From Trileptium ribeirensis (taxonomy: Eukaryota; Nematoda; Enoplea; Enoplida; Thoracostomopsidae), in assembly GCA_030248225.1 (NCBI GenBank), contig JASANE010012190.1, forward strand, positions 24,114 through 88,113: a stretch of DNA of 64,000 nucleotides, in the 5' to 3' direction. Shown here piece by piece: positions 11,332 through 26,300 of this stretch. Numbering within the stretch: position 1 is the first letter of the stretch; every line of letters begins with the position of its first letter. The notes under the pieces are model-generated. The model saw only the letters and a list, made by a program, of their open reading frames with translations, was not told the origin of the DNA and did not search any database. A program made the position numbers and the translations under genes.

Positions 11332-14300
11332 CTGCCGGCAAAAGCATGTAAGCGAAAGATAAACCTTAAAGATTATTAACAGCTTTCAAATATATAATTA
11401 TGTAGCTTAGAAATTAAAAATTATAGCCGAAAGAAATATAACGTTTTTGTTTTTGCCTTCATATATGTATAGCATATAAATTGATATCGTATATTGCATA
11501 ACTGTTCGCTATATAAATTTATGCCGGAGAAACTGCTCTAAAAGTTGTATCCACTTTTGAGTAGGAAAAGAACTAATTTATAGTTGAATAAATTCGAGCA
11601 TAAATTTTTCTATTTATAAAATGCAAAATAATGCAGCTGAGCAATGGATTTTATCTTTAATACTAAAATTGGACATTATACAACTTTTAGTTTATTGTTT
11701 AGTAAGAAGTAAACGTGTATCGACTGTTTTGTCCTCAATATGACGAAATTTTTAATTGTAATGTAAAATTCATATCTCGCTGCACAACACAGCGCAATGC
11801 AAAGCGTTGCAGTAACTTAATGCATTGCTCAGTTTACGTTGCATACGCGTTGTTGTTCATTCAGTGTAGGGGTCTTGGAATAGCTGCGACATAGGGCTGT
11901 CTTGCATACCTGGCTGGAAACATAGTTTATCCTGATGCCGGTAACTTAAGGCATTGCTCTGTGTATGTTTGTATACGCGTTGTTGTTCATTCAGTGCAGG
12001 CATCTTGGAATAGCTCCGACACAGGACTGTCTTGCATACTTGGCTCGAAACCTAGCTTACCCTGATGCTGGTAACTTTTAATGCATTGCTCAGTGTATGT
12101 GTTGTTATTCATTCGGTGTAGGCGTCGTGAAATAGTTCCCAAATAGGGCTGTATTGCATACGTATCTCGGAACCTAGCTTACCCTGAGGCCGTTATATTG
12201 CCGTGGCAAATGATTGTTAAATATTGAAAGAAATATGCATGAGTACACCTAAGCTGCGCCGCCTACCATTACATTGTCTTTTGACATCATGTACAAAATG
12301 TTGTTAGAGAACAAACTAATAGTTGCAATAGCCTAACGCTATTTCCAATCTTTTCCGTTTTGCGAACGCTTAATATCTAATTACAAAAACGTTTAAGTTG
12401 TGTTAGCTAACATAATGCACATTTTTACACTTTTACCATAACTGCGTTCGCAAACGCTAAATTAGGCTATTTGCATTATGAAATTTTCGTTATGCTAACA
12501 CGATTGTTGATATTCTTAACTGTCTGATTGATTCGTGAACAGTTCTATGATGTATATAATTCTATAAATTTTGTGTGCGAACAGACCGAGATATCTCATG
12601 AAAAAATTGTTCGCGAACATAAAGTATTGTTGAGATCAAGCCGTTCGAGAACACACATATATGTCCTAACGCTACGTTAATACTAAAAAGGATATTAACT
12701 ATGTGTTTATTGTTCGCGAACGTATGTACCTAAAATATGTTAGAATAATAATGTGAAAAATATTAAATTTTAACTGGAAATCCAGGATCCGAGTACAGTA
12801 TATCGTTAAATCCGTATGTTTTGTTCGCGAACATGACATCGTTCGACCATCGATGTGCAAGAGTATTTTGGTGGAAATTGCAAGTGAACGCTTTAATTTT
12901 AACATTTCCTAGAACGACACAAATGTTTTGCTCGATAAATGGGTGCGTTTTCCTTTGCACATAAAAACCTGTTCGCTAACATTGATTTGGTAATATAATA
13001 CGGGGTAGAGAACAATGATCCCATACTTCAAAAGAAAAATGTTTACACATGAAACCCTAGACGTTCGCGAACATCACATTCGTACGCTCATTGGTTTAAT
13101 ACGTATTTTTTCAGCATATATATTAAACTGAAGACGTTCGCGAACATCACACTTGAACGAGCATTCCTTATGTATAAACCAGTATCATAGTTCAGTCACA
13201 GCTGCCATTTCGGAAATTATCAACTGAGTTATTGGGTAAACGGCGTTAGCGAACGTTTTGAATTTAATTATAGCAGCAGATTATTAAGTTCCCGAACAAG
13301 ATTATAAAACGGAAAAATGTCGTGTTTGCGTTCGATAACAAAATCGAAAATTCACAACTTTAACCTTTAGACGAGAAGGTGTTCGCTAAAACTTCAGAAG
13401 CAATCAGCAATCATCTATTTCTTGTTCATTTACGTTTTGGTTGCATTGCCTAAAAACCCAATTTTTTGTTCTCATACAATTTATGGGTTTCGAGTTCGTG
13501 AACAAGCGATTGCTCACTGAAGAGGTCCCCACCATTGCCATAACTGGGGGGACCGGTCCACCCCCCGTCCCCTCGCGTGCTGCGCCGCTGCGTACACCCA
13601 AGCAGCTTTTGTATATTCAGTTATTACAAAATTACTGTTACAGAAGTTTACATTAACCTGAGTTTTATTTTACACTGCAACAAAATTTTTTATGGAGAAA
13701 TAACTAAATAGACAGACCCAAGCAGCTTTTCATTAAATTAAATTCCTATGACTGTAAGTCTAAATGCGGTACAGCAGTGGCACTTTGTAAATTAATATGT
13801 TTGAAGTTTAAGAACCATATCCCGAAATTTTCAAAAGGCAATAAACTACATTGCATTAAATTTGTAAACACGGATGCATTATATTAGACAGGGCAAGTTA
13901 TATAGTCGAAATTCAGTTAATGTTTGTGATACATTTCTATTATGTTTTGAAATGATTTTTGCTTATTTGTATATATAGTTGAATACGTTTGTTCAGTTTC
14001 ATCCAATTTGCATACTATTGTTCGGTGGCACTAGGAATTGCGGATAAAATGAAGATTAGCTCACTATTGCCTTATATGACCTACAACAGTTGTGATGTAT
14101 GCGCTCGTGAATTTCACATAGTTATAGAAGGGAGCACCAAACTAGCTATTAGTTTATTTCGGTTTCCAGCTATTAAAAAGCATTTGGCTGGATAGCCAGC
14201 TAGCCAGCCACATCAGATGGCGGTAACAACAGAGCATTTCATAACTTACCAAGTATTGCAAAAGCGCTGACAATCAAGCATAAAAGATAGTTCGCGCAAT

Positions 14301-17300
14301 TTCGCATTTTTATTAGCGAAGGCCATAGCACATTCAAGATTCAACCAGCACCTATCGCAGAGACTGTATTAACCAAAATCAAATCAGCATGGTCCATTGA
14401 AGCTATCTATAGCCAGCTAGCCAGCCACATCAGATGGCGGTAACAACAGAGCATTTCATAACTTACCAAGTATTGCAAAAGCGCTGACAATCAAGCATAA
14501 AAGATAGTTCGCGCAATTTCGCATTTTTATTAGCGAAGGCCATAGCACATTCAAGATTCAACCAGCACCTATCGCAGAGACTGTATTAACCAAAATCAAA
14601 TCAGCATGGTCCATTGAAGCTATCTATAGCCAGCTAGCCAGCCACGTCAGATGGTGGTAACAACAGAGCATTTCATAATAACTTACCAAGTAGTGCAAAA
14701 GCGCTGACCATAAAGCATAAAGTGATAGTTCGTGCAATTTCACATATTTTTATTAACGACGGCCACAGCACGGTCATTAAGATGCAAACAGCAAATATCG
14801 CAGTCTGTATTAACAAAACTAAAACAGCATGGTCCATTGAAGCTATCTTGCTTTCGACAATAATTGTGAAATTATGACGAACGGTGCTGTTGGAAGTAGT
14901 ATTATCGATCTTTGTTTCATTTGAAAGAGCTGTCGCCGAAAGTTTTGTAGCTGCGGATAGAATAGGCCAAATTGAGCCGATGCACGCGGTTGCAGCTGCG
15001 CTTAGACAGCAAAACACTAAGCAATATCGATCAACGCTATCGCTGCTTCGAATGATATCTTTTAGTCCACAAACGAAGAATTTAAATGGTGGATCATTCA
15101 TAAGACCCATACAGTAAGTGCTGCTTTTGTGATGTCTACCTGTTTAAAATGACGAAAAATACACACAAATCATACATAATTCAGCAATTATTCATGCAAT
15201 TCAGAATAATGAAATGCTAAGCACATCGGTTGGCGAATTCCCAACCACCACAAAAGCTTGGGTTTAATATATACGTGAAAACATAAACAAAAAGAACAAA
15301 ACACAGAACCACCATCCGATAGGTTTTGCCTAGCTGTGTAAAAATTGTGCTTCTATATTATTCGCTCCAAACTAAAAGCTGCAGAAAACGAATACAAGTT
15401 CTTTTGGAGCATTGGCGTAGCTTGGACGTAGCCAAAGTAGATAAAGGCACAACTATAAGCACATATCTTTGCTAATGCAATATATGGTAAACTCGTGTAA
15501 TCCCGACGTTTCTTTCGCCCCGGGTAATCCCGACACTACGAAAAATAACCGCGTCAAGCAATCGTTTGTTTTGAAAAAATATTAAAAAAATTATGTGAAT
15601 GTTATGTGTTGGCTATTGTTTACATGGCATCGTCGCGCCAAATCCGTAGCTATTGTATGAGAGAACTTCAGCGCATGTAGTTTTTTAGGTGAATATTTAG
15701 GTGAACATCAAAGAACTTTTGCGTCTGGATATTACACGACTTGGCGTTTTTCGATCCTCAGTAGTTAAAAATTCGTTTGCCTTTTTGTACTACATATTTT
15801 TGTGGCACCGATAAAGACATCTAACGTTGTCTAAAGTTTATATATGCAATCGCTCAAAAGGTATGCCAAAATTCGTCGTAGGCTAATCCCGACAGTAGCC
15901 GTCTAATCCCGACACTAAGCAAGTGTAATCCCGAGAGTTCGCGGTAATGCCGACAGTGGTACAATTTTTAATATCTGGCAATATATTTCGCCTTATACTT
16001 TGCTTTCTTGCATTAAGCAGGGCCGTTGTTAGCAATACCGAGCAATATCATTTGCGAGAGGTCCCTCGGTGGTAGAAAGTTTGTTGTTAGCTGCGCCGAC
16101 AGAGTGTCTATACTTATTAAAGTGGAATATTTTGTTAATGGCCCCTTGGAAAGCTAGTGCTGCACCCCTGGTGGGACATGGGAGACTTTAAACATAAACC
16201 TATGCTTAAAACCATTAATACATAAATCAAACGCAAATATGTTTCCTTTGCGAATTAACTGTTTCCGTTATTTGAATTGTTAATTCCACTCCACCATATG
16301 TCTCATCTGTTACTGTGCCAGCAAGCAAGCTGAAACATTTTTCAACGCAACTAAGGCTTGAACTGTATGCTGTAGTTGCTGGCAAAGAGTTGCAAATAGG
16401 TATAAAAGAACATTTTTATCACAAAGGGAAATGCTGCTAACTTTACCGGATTCCACCATGAAACGAACTTGGCTTCGGTGAAGAATAAGTGAGATGAATA
16501 GAGAATGTGAAGCTAGAGTGTATGGCAGAAATCAGTGTTGTATTGGTGGTTCGATAATTTCAGTCTTTATTCGAAGTCTATGCGAACATTGTTCGATATT
16601 TGTTGAAGAGTTCGTTTCTTTTGACGGTTTTTTCAAATTTTATGTGGTTTTGGAATGAATACATTTGAATCTGTTGAAATTCTGTTCGAAGCTTGTTCCA
16701 GCCTATTCGATTTTCGTTCATGCTAACCAGCACAGTCATTTCTGGTGCTCATTGTACATTAACATTGAAACCTAGTACCTATTACAATGCCGTTTATTAA
16801 AATTTGTGCTCTAAACTTTTGTAAGCAGGTTTATACATTTACGAAAAATTTGATGTAACATTTGACGTGATTATTGTGAAATATAAACTTATACGGTCTA
16901 CACAAGATATGGCTCAAGCACTTTTAGAAATGGAAACATTGTTTTAGCAAAAATTGAAAGAAAATCCGGTCCTTAGCCTGCAAATCGCATTAAGTGAGCG
17001 CCATTTCATAACATATGTTCAGTTTGCATTTAAGGGAGCAGAATGTTATCATTTTCTTGTTGGTGACTATTGGTACAATGTAAATAAATAGACATCTTCA
17101 CCGTTCGTTTTACCGGGCAACATTAGACTTTATATGGAACTAATTTACTTTTTCGATTTATACAGTCATGTTACAAACACGTGCTGCAGAACTTCACAAT
17201 CATATACTGTATTCGCGAAAAATATTTAGTGATATCTGTATGCGTTTCTTTGTTGGTAAAAATTTAGTATGTCTAACATTTCTATTGACACGGCGCCTCA

Positions 17301-20300
17301 ACAGCAGAAGGTTCGGGCAGTAATAGCTTGGTGAGACTTAACCAACAACGCGCCCATGTGTTTATTCATAATTGGTCTAGATACAGACACCTAGGAAGGT
17401 TTTCTTGCACAAATTGCAATTAATCTGTTCCTTTATGCGCGAGTAAACTTAAGGTGACCCTGCCAACCATCCTGTTTTGCATCTTTAGATAAAATTTGTT
17501 ACAGAACACTTTTTGATCCATTGAAATTCGGCGTAAATCTGTTCGCGAACACAGCACTCGCGATTGAAATCTAACCATTTTGTGTTCGCGAAAATTGAAG
17601 TAAAATTACACAAATTTCTGTGAACGAAAGTTTGTCCATTTGTGACGTCAATTTTCCATTAAATTTGTTCTCGAACACCGTATAATCCAAATTAAAATGA
17701 TAATACATTTGGGAACAGAATTTCTGCAAATTGAAATCGCCGATAATATGTTGATTAGTTTGATGTTTCATTGCTGCATTGATGTTTGATTTACGTCCCC
17801 CCAATGTATTTTCCAAGAAAATATATATGGTGTTTGTGGTGGATCATTTGAGGACATAGGCTGTGAATGGGCCAGATGTAATCAGTGTGTTTTTGGTGCC
17901 ATGACAGTTGTGGGAGGAGTGTTGAAACAAGATCATTTATATGTACAAATGTTATCCTTTATTTGAAGATGTGGTGCGAGGGCTCGATCTAGAAAAAATG
18001 TAGAGATAAAACTGGTGACACTTCTGTTTGATCTCTTCAACTATTATAGTAACATTTTTCTCTAATTTTTGCTTTTAGTTCCTTAGTTTTTAGTTTGCCA
18101 TATCTCAAACCTGAAATTGTCGGCGCATGTAGTGCCTGTGACGAATGAATTCTATAGAGAAGCATCTTGCGAAGTATATACTTACGAACAGGAATGCGTC
18201 TATCCCAATATATATTGGTAGTAGGTAAAGTAGAGTTGCAAGAAATGTTTTACACAACGCTTTGTCATAATGTTTAAATGTAGCATCACGCTTTTAGGTA
18301 GGGATAATTTTCTTGTTCATTCCGACCACTCCCTAACCGCCAGCCTTTTTAGAATTAACATTGATATCGCTATACAAGAAAATAGCCATGCAGCAGCGTA
18401 ATAATATGTTATTATGTTTAAGGTTTTGTTTTATGCGTATTTTTAATACTCTTATGTCGAATTGTGTAATTTTAGTTCAGTGTCGGGATTATCCTGCTAT
18501 GTCGAGATTAGCTTGGCCTGTGTCGAGATTAAACCTGCAATTTTGTATGTGTTTTATACGAGCGCTTAACGAGGATGAAGAAATTGTCGGAATTATCCGA
18601 GTTTACTATATAATAAGCTATCTTTCTTTTAAAAGCCGTGTATTTGATACAAAAAATGCGCATTTTGTGTCTAGTGCATTAAATGCACAGCGGTACTTAT
18701 GGCATCGTCACGACAGCACCTTATGGAGTTGCAAGCTTTGTTCTCAAGTCGTTTAATGTAGCCAAAAACAGAAACAAGCGTAAGTTCTTTTACGTACCTA
18801 CGGAAACTAGTGATATTTTATACTGTTTTGTTTCATCATTTTTAAGAAACAAAATATATTCGGCTCGGGCCGAGAGTACTTTTAATCAATGATTCTTCTG
18901 TTTGACTTGACCCGCTAGATTGCGTCGTCATGTCGTCAAGCTCGCGGTTTGCACTGACAAGAGCTCAACAATGTTACCAGAACAGTTGATAAGTTCCACC
19001 GCGAAGGCAATCGAAATATATGTAAATATGCGGTATCAAAGTGATTGCTGCAGGTGTCGAAATTGAGTGTTTAGATGGCACTGCGGAAGGGACATACGGC
19101 TGAAAAGCGACAGGGTCAGCCATTTTCCACCTGCGTGTATTGATGACGGATTTTGTACAAATTATATTATTAAAAGCTTAGATACACCAATTCACGCTCA
19201 CTGTTGTTGCTGTAAAACTGCTTGTGGAGGAGAAACGTAATGTACTAGCAGTTGGATTATAAATTTACATATTGACTGTGTATGAATAAAATTTCGTTGT
19301 TTGATATTTAACAGCGACTTTCTTTCTTAAATGTATGAGGAAAACAAAATAGATTCGACAAGAGATTTCTTACGAATCCGAACCACGCGACAGGTATAAC
19401 ACTCTTAGTATGATTTATAACATTGGAAGAATGGGAAAATGTAATAGGTACAAAAATTATATCCCAAATTATTGTTCAAAATTATATCTCAATTTATAAT
19501 TTTATACATCACTCGAACCGTACTGACGAGCTGAGTCGAATATGTTAAGTTAGCTGGGTCGGGTTACGGGTTAAGAAGTTATTGGCATTTATGTAAAATT
19601 CTTATGCGGCGTTCACGTTATAATATCCCCGCTGTTTGGAACTTTTGTCCCCCTGTAGTCGCGACCCTACGGTATAGAACGTCAGGGTGACAATCATGCC
19701 GTAAATTAGTTTCCGAGGGTGTACCACACTCCCCTAGTTACTATATTTTTTCTTGACAGTGTCGTACGCACCTTTAGCTACCAATTTGGCGCGAATTAAC
19801 TATAACGCACACCGTCTGTAGCTAATGCGGTTCACTAGTCAACTGTGCTGTTTAGTTTTTTTTTCTAAATTTGCGATATTTGTATCTAGCCCATATGAAC
19901 GTTGCTCAAATAATTGCGAACACTGTCAATAAAACTGCCAGAAGACATGGTGTGTCTGACACTGTCGAGAAGTGGTAATACGTGTAATCAGCTACATTTG
20001 AAAAATTTTATTTAAAACATGGGGGTGTCTGAGACACCCTGTTGTCAACAGTGTGCCTGACACTGTGTGGTGTACATAGGTTCCAAACGTTGGGGACATT
20101 ATATCGTGAACGCCGCATTAGTTTAAACCTATATCGTTAACGCATGAATCGTTTGCTCTGATTTTACCACCAGTCCACTCTGCATACGAATATCGTTCAA
20201 ATGATATATTAAATTTGCATTTATGTAGAAATATTCTGAACCAGCTCGTCGAGCTGAGTCGAATGGTACCACAATTACCTCTGTATCTTCAAAATTGATC

Positions 20301-23300
20301 AATTTTGACCTGGGGGACTAAACAAAAACACTCAGATCAACTATGTGCGTTACAATCATCATTTACAAGCAATGAAGCGCTTCACCTGAAGAACTAAGGA
20401 GAAAGACCCGCTGTGCATTCTGCAATGCAAACACGTGTAATTTTTATGAGAATTTGCTAAAAAACCACGCAAAAATTTATTAGACATGTTGTCATAGCAA
20501 AAAACCTTATGAATACACTCACAAACAGCCGAAGCAATTTTTGTATGACCGTCATCCCCAACGTGAGTGTGATAACGAGCATTATGATTTCCGTGAGGTC
20601 CTAGAATATTCGGTGCTGTCGATGGTTCCGAAGTTTTATCGCATACAGCACTAGCGCAACGTACGTTACCGCTCTCGTCTCGTGCGGATACCTTTGTCGG
20701 AGGTTCGTTTGGCATCTCCGGCGGCCTGTATTTCCAACTAAATATCCCGACATGAATCATGTTTATCGTCAGGGGCACGCTCAATAACAAAGGCAAATAG
20801 TTGTCACTGCCAAATAGCTAAAAAGTTCAAATAATAATATATAACGGCTATGCAAATAACTTTGGTCGTCAGCTGTGCCTACCAAGATCCAGATTTAGCT
20901 TGTTCCGGTACTCTTTTTACATTTTTCCTCAAGCGTAAAGTTATAACGCTGTTTTCTTAACGTATTCGAGAATGCCTGCCAATGTGTATCATAAGTCGTT
21001 GCTGCTGCCCTCTGGTCATTTTTTCACGTTCAACTTGTGGTATGAAAGTACTTTTCCAGCTTCACTCCGCAGAAAAAAATTCCTTTCAAGTCTAAACCCA
21101 ATCCTATAATGGGTTATCCTAAGTCAAACGTCTAACACTAATGTGCATCTAAACAAAATAAAGCGTGTAATTACACATGAATCATATGAATGCTGACATT
21201 CCTATGTGGAGAACATCATGAATATTGAAAATCGTCATACATCGTCCTGTCCTACAGTTTGTATATGACTAAATATTGTCTAATGTGGATGTAATTGACG
21301 ATCTGTTATTGAGCAATATGCTCCACAGCCACACTGTAGTTGTTTTTTTACGAATATTTAATGGTTTTCTATGCTTTTCTGCGGTAGACGACTATTGTCT
21401 GATAATGCGGTTTGCTGCACTTTTGAGCTTCTAATGTCCTGAATATCGTGTTTTGGTTTAAAAAATTTTTCACATTTGGTTAGGAAGCAAAAACTAAGTT
21501 ATTCCTTAGGCGCATCTTACGCACAGCATACGGGTATTGTAGTTACACTAGTGGTTGCATAAATGTGCATAATGAACTCAATCATAGTAATTTTTGAGAT
21601 TTCCACTGTGTTCCGCTAAGTATCTGCCGCATCTAGTTGGCTGTTGCTCAACTGCGGTCGTATAAAATCGGTAAGAAATATTAGCAAAACTTTAGATGTA
21701 AACAGCATTTCAAATCTGCATAAAGTCGTTTAATCATTTCCAGCAAAAAGTCGCATATTTGTAACTGCACAAACTGCAATGCGTCCCACTAACGAGTTTT
21801 GCATGGGGCGTGTGTTTGCACGTGTGTTGTTATTCTACAACCATTGCTACTATTAACTTACTCACGTAAACCTATATAAATAAAGGAAATACAAAAGAGA
21901 AAATAGCAAACGTAACAAGTTTAATCCAAAGGTGAATACAAAATCAGGCAACGGTAGGTCCGGCTCCGTATTGCAGCGTTGCAGCCCTGTACATTTGTGA
22001 CTGGGAATAAACACGTCCAGCCCCGCTTGTGGGGTGTACTGAACCTGCACAAACCGGCCTGCGTGCCAAAAACATACCTCTTGTTTGAAACAACAACCAC
22101 AGTCGTTTGAAATTTAGACCATCCGTATGCCTGAGATTCGTATCATGCCCTGTATATTATAACACTCATTCTAGGTATAATAGTGGAAGTATGAATTTCA
22201 CACCAGTCGAACGGCGCCGTAAATATAGGACACTGTGCTGATCAGAATTTTTGGATATTAAAAAGCTTGTGACAATTTGTTTAAAATTTTAATCTGTTAT
22301 GTGTATGTCTTATACGTTGCAAGAGCTGTTTCCACTTAAATAACCACTACAGAAATCATGCTGAACAATGATGCATCATTTTTAGTAAGGGAATAATTAC
22401 TGTTCTTATTATATTGATTAGGACTATATTACGGCTGTAATTTTGTTGTTCTGAAAGGTTGTCAAAATTTTCGCATGTTCACACGTTCATTGCACAATAC
22501 GAACGCTAGTGGGCGAGGTAGGCCAATTGACTGGTCAATTAATCCCCGCCCCACAAGTATAACGATAAATCAACCGATTTCAGGCGAAATTTAAAGATAC
22601 TAATCGTATGTGCGGTAACTATATTATAGTTTAAATTGTTTCATATGGGAATTACTGTTTGCGTAAAGAAAATACCAGCAAAACCAAACCTAGATGGATC
22701 CTGTTTAATTTATACGTGTGACCACGTGTATCGGTTTTATGATTATAACAAAAGAACTCGTCAAAATTCAACTCAATTAAATTATGAATGATTTTGTGAA
22801 CCGTGAGTAAGTTTTTTACTACACGCCTTTCTAACGATAAACTCCATTTTCATGATGATATCCAATGAAACATGGGAGATGGGATTGATATCATCTTGTA
22901 TTGCTGATGAAAATGCAATATTATTAAATGTACATGATAATTTACAGTCATCAGCATATAAATTGCCATTCATAATATGTAATACATTAAGCAAATCGTT
23001 GATATATGCCAAAATGAGCCCTGCGCCAAGTAGACAGCCATGAGGTACGCTAGAAATAACTGCAACTTTAGATGAGATATGCCGATCGATGCTCACGTAC
23101 TGTAATCGATTATGCGATAGTCCCTTAACCAAGTTATTAGATATCCAGAAATTACGTATGAATTAATTTGGGATGCGATTCGACGTCAAAGGATTTACTC
23201 ATGTCAAGATATAAAGTATCTATCCAGTATCGTTGTGCAATTTAGATGACCAGTTTTTAAAAATACGTTTCAAAGATGCGAGACAGTAGAATGTTTATGC

Positions 23301-26300
23301 CTAAGGCCAAATATTTTACTCATTTCGAGATATTCAGCTATTGTTTCACGTATAATAGATCCCATAAATTTACTGCACGAGCAGAGTAAATTGATAGAAC
23401 TGTAGGTGCATACATCTGGTCTGGAACCTTTCTTATGAATAGGTATCACCTTCGCTACTTTCCATTCCATAGGCGGTACACCACTGTTAAACAACGGGTA
23501 CATCATATATATAAGATAAAGGAACAGCAATGAAAAAAATAATTTACACAGTAAAAAATGAGCTATGCCATCCGCATCATAATTATATTTTGATTTCATC
23601 GAGGACAAATGACTCGGGATTATCTACACATCAAAGAAAATATAATATTCGCTGGCTTTGTCTAGTTCTGTAAGGAACGGAGGCACAATAAAATCGAGAA
23701 ATTTATATCAAATCAGATGTTTGCCGCTCAGCCTGTTTGCATTTTTATGACATATAGCAAATATCTTTTAAAATAACAATAAATTGATTTGTAGTTTGGT
23801 CTCGTTGCTCCATCGATAGAGCGTTGGCATATCGATTGTAAAGTCATGTGTTCTAACCCGGGCCAGGATAATTCTAGGGTCCTTCCATAATTCATATGTG
23901 CGAAAAACAACTGGATGTGAGGACGCCACTAGTGGCTTAGTTACTACTCTGCACCTCGTAAGGACCGAAAAATAAGGGAAACGGAGACCAGTACGGGTTT
24001 TCTGTTTACAGCTGGCCGTACTGTATTTTCATTTTTCATTTCATTTTCATACCTACAACCAATAGTTCCTTAGGTATTTTAGCAAAACACTAACCTTATT
24101 CCATCCGATAAGTGCTCCGAGCAGATAATTTAACGACATCGCGGTGCCAATGATTGGACCGATTGTTGAAGTTTTTACAACGATCGAGGGAAGCGTGGAT
24201 GGCATTTTTGTAAGCCACTGATTCGTTAAAAATAGCGGAAGCTGACAGAGAGTAAATCCACTAACTGCACCAATGACAAAACGGCCGACAATTATCAGTC
24301 GCAGTGTGTCACCCCACCTGAAACATTTTTGCCCTGAGGTTGGACTATAAATTTTATTTTTTAGCAAGTGATTTATTCATTTTTATTTTCATTCACAATT
24401 TTATATAAAAATTGGTGATAGTAATCCACTATTACAGCGTAGGTTCGTCGTATCTTAATTGAAATGTGTTTATGATAACACACAAAATTCGCCAACATTT
24501 CTGCGAACAGGTACAGCCAATTCATGTGATTTTTGCGAACTTATTCGAATATTATCAGCGCACAAAGCAGGGGGTATGTTCTTCGACTTCAGACGTAAAA
24601 AACGTGAAAGTAAAAATTAGTTTGCAGTTTTAAGAAAGTGTTTTGCCTATAATATATATACATTGATTTCGGATCTATAGGCACGGTTTACAAGCGCTTC
24701 AATGATCGCTCTATCACTAATTAGATAACATTCCTTAGGCTTTAAGCACTGACAAACCACTTTTTTATTATTTGGCATTTGAATACTATTTAATTTGACT
24801 ACGTTTCTAGTTTAATCATGCGTTATGCGACACAAACGAAGATCAATAAATGCAAAATGTGCAGTGTTAAATAAATAGTTTGCACGGATTACAAAGTATA
24901 TTCATATTTAGAGGTATATTCTATAAAATTTGTGTTTTATAATATTTCTTTTTCGGTTTTTCAAAAAATAAACTCTGAAACCTTAGGTATTTTCATGCAA
25001 CAAGCGTAAAATGTGACCGGGACGCTTAAATCGGAAAACAGCATTCAACGAAATAAAATTGCCTTTTTAGCTTGAGAAAAATTTAACACACTTTGTAAAT
25101 GAAAGTAGCAAATGGCTTCCGATGAGGCCCAAATTAGCGTGCAGTCCAATCTGTTTGTTGAGGCTCGTTGGTTTAAAATTGAGCGCGGCAGCAAACAAGC
25201 AACCACCACAAGCACCGATATTAATAATATTAATGGTCCAGGCCCAAACATTGTTACAAAATGAGGATACGTTGTCAGTATCAATTCCGTAGCAATTTCC
25301 AAATGTGTCGTTGATGTATGAAACGATATGGTTCCCTAAAATATCACAAGGCAGAGGCAAAATTTTATAAGAAGTCCAAGCTAACATTCATAGGTATTAC
25401 CAAACCAACTTTAAAAATATTGCAACTATTTCTTGTAGCTACCCGAAATTTTACAATATAACTGAGAAAACCGCAGTGTTGTAGCGATGGAACTGTGAGA
25501 CTTTATTAGCCTAAAGTTGTTACTGTAGTGTTTTCGGCCATTAAGGAAGTTCTTCAGTGCTGTGTAAATTTCAAAACACATCTTAAATCCCAATGTGGTC
25601 ACCAGTTCTTATTTATAAAATTTCTAATTTACCCATACTAACATTTCAATCTGATTATGGGTTTGGTACGTGTAACATGGTTCTAAGCTTACAGTGCGTA
25701 TCGTGAGACATTACGATTGCTATATCATTGTCATACAAAAACAGTACATAAAAGACAATACGATAATGACGATAATTATATAATAATGATCATACATATG
25801 TATTTGTAAGCTTGTTTGTTACCACCTGGGAATTGCTTAGTGTCATTTATACGCACCGTATTTCGACTTATCATGATGAGTGAGCTAAGAATCAGGGCAA
25901 TAAATGTTTAGGACTGACGTTAATCGGTATTTTAAATAATTTACGGAGAAGTTAAATAATGACAGTTTTGTTGCCGATTTTCTGATTAACTAAGCTATTA
26001 ATGCATAGGATCTGTGTTATCTGAAAAAAATGATTTTAATCAATCTCACACAACAGTGATATTGTTTTACGCTTGATTGGGATTAGAAATTTAGACTAAA
26101 AACTATTATCCGACTATCACATTATACCTACGTAAGTAATTTAAACGCTTAATAAAATTTTGCACTGTGATATGTCGGTATTCACTATACATTGGCGACG
26201 TTTGACGTCCCAGAGAAGATAGCGAATAGTTTAGTTGAATGTCGTGCCCAGTGGGTTTAGTCGGTAGGCTGGGACGTCGTTACCAAAGGAATAAATTTTT

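Noticed and set aside
14194..14627. Mutually exclusive alternative exons for the transporter
   Set aside because: Both copies have an early in-frame stop and indels relative to exon 5, and lack the upstream half of the exon.
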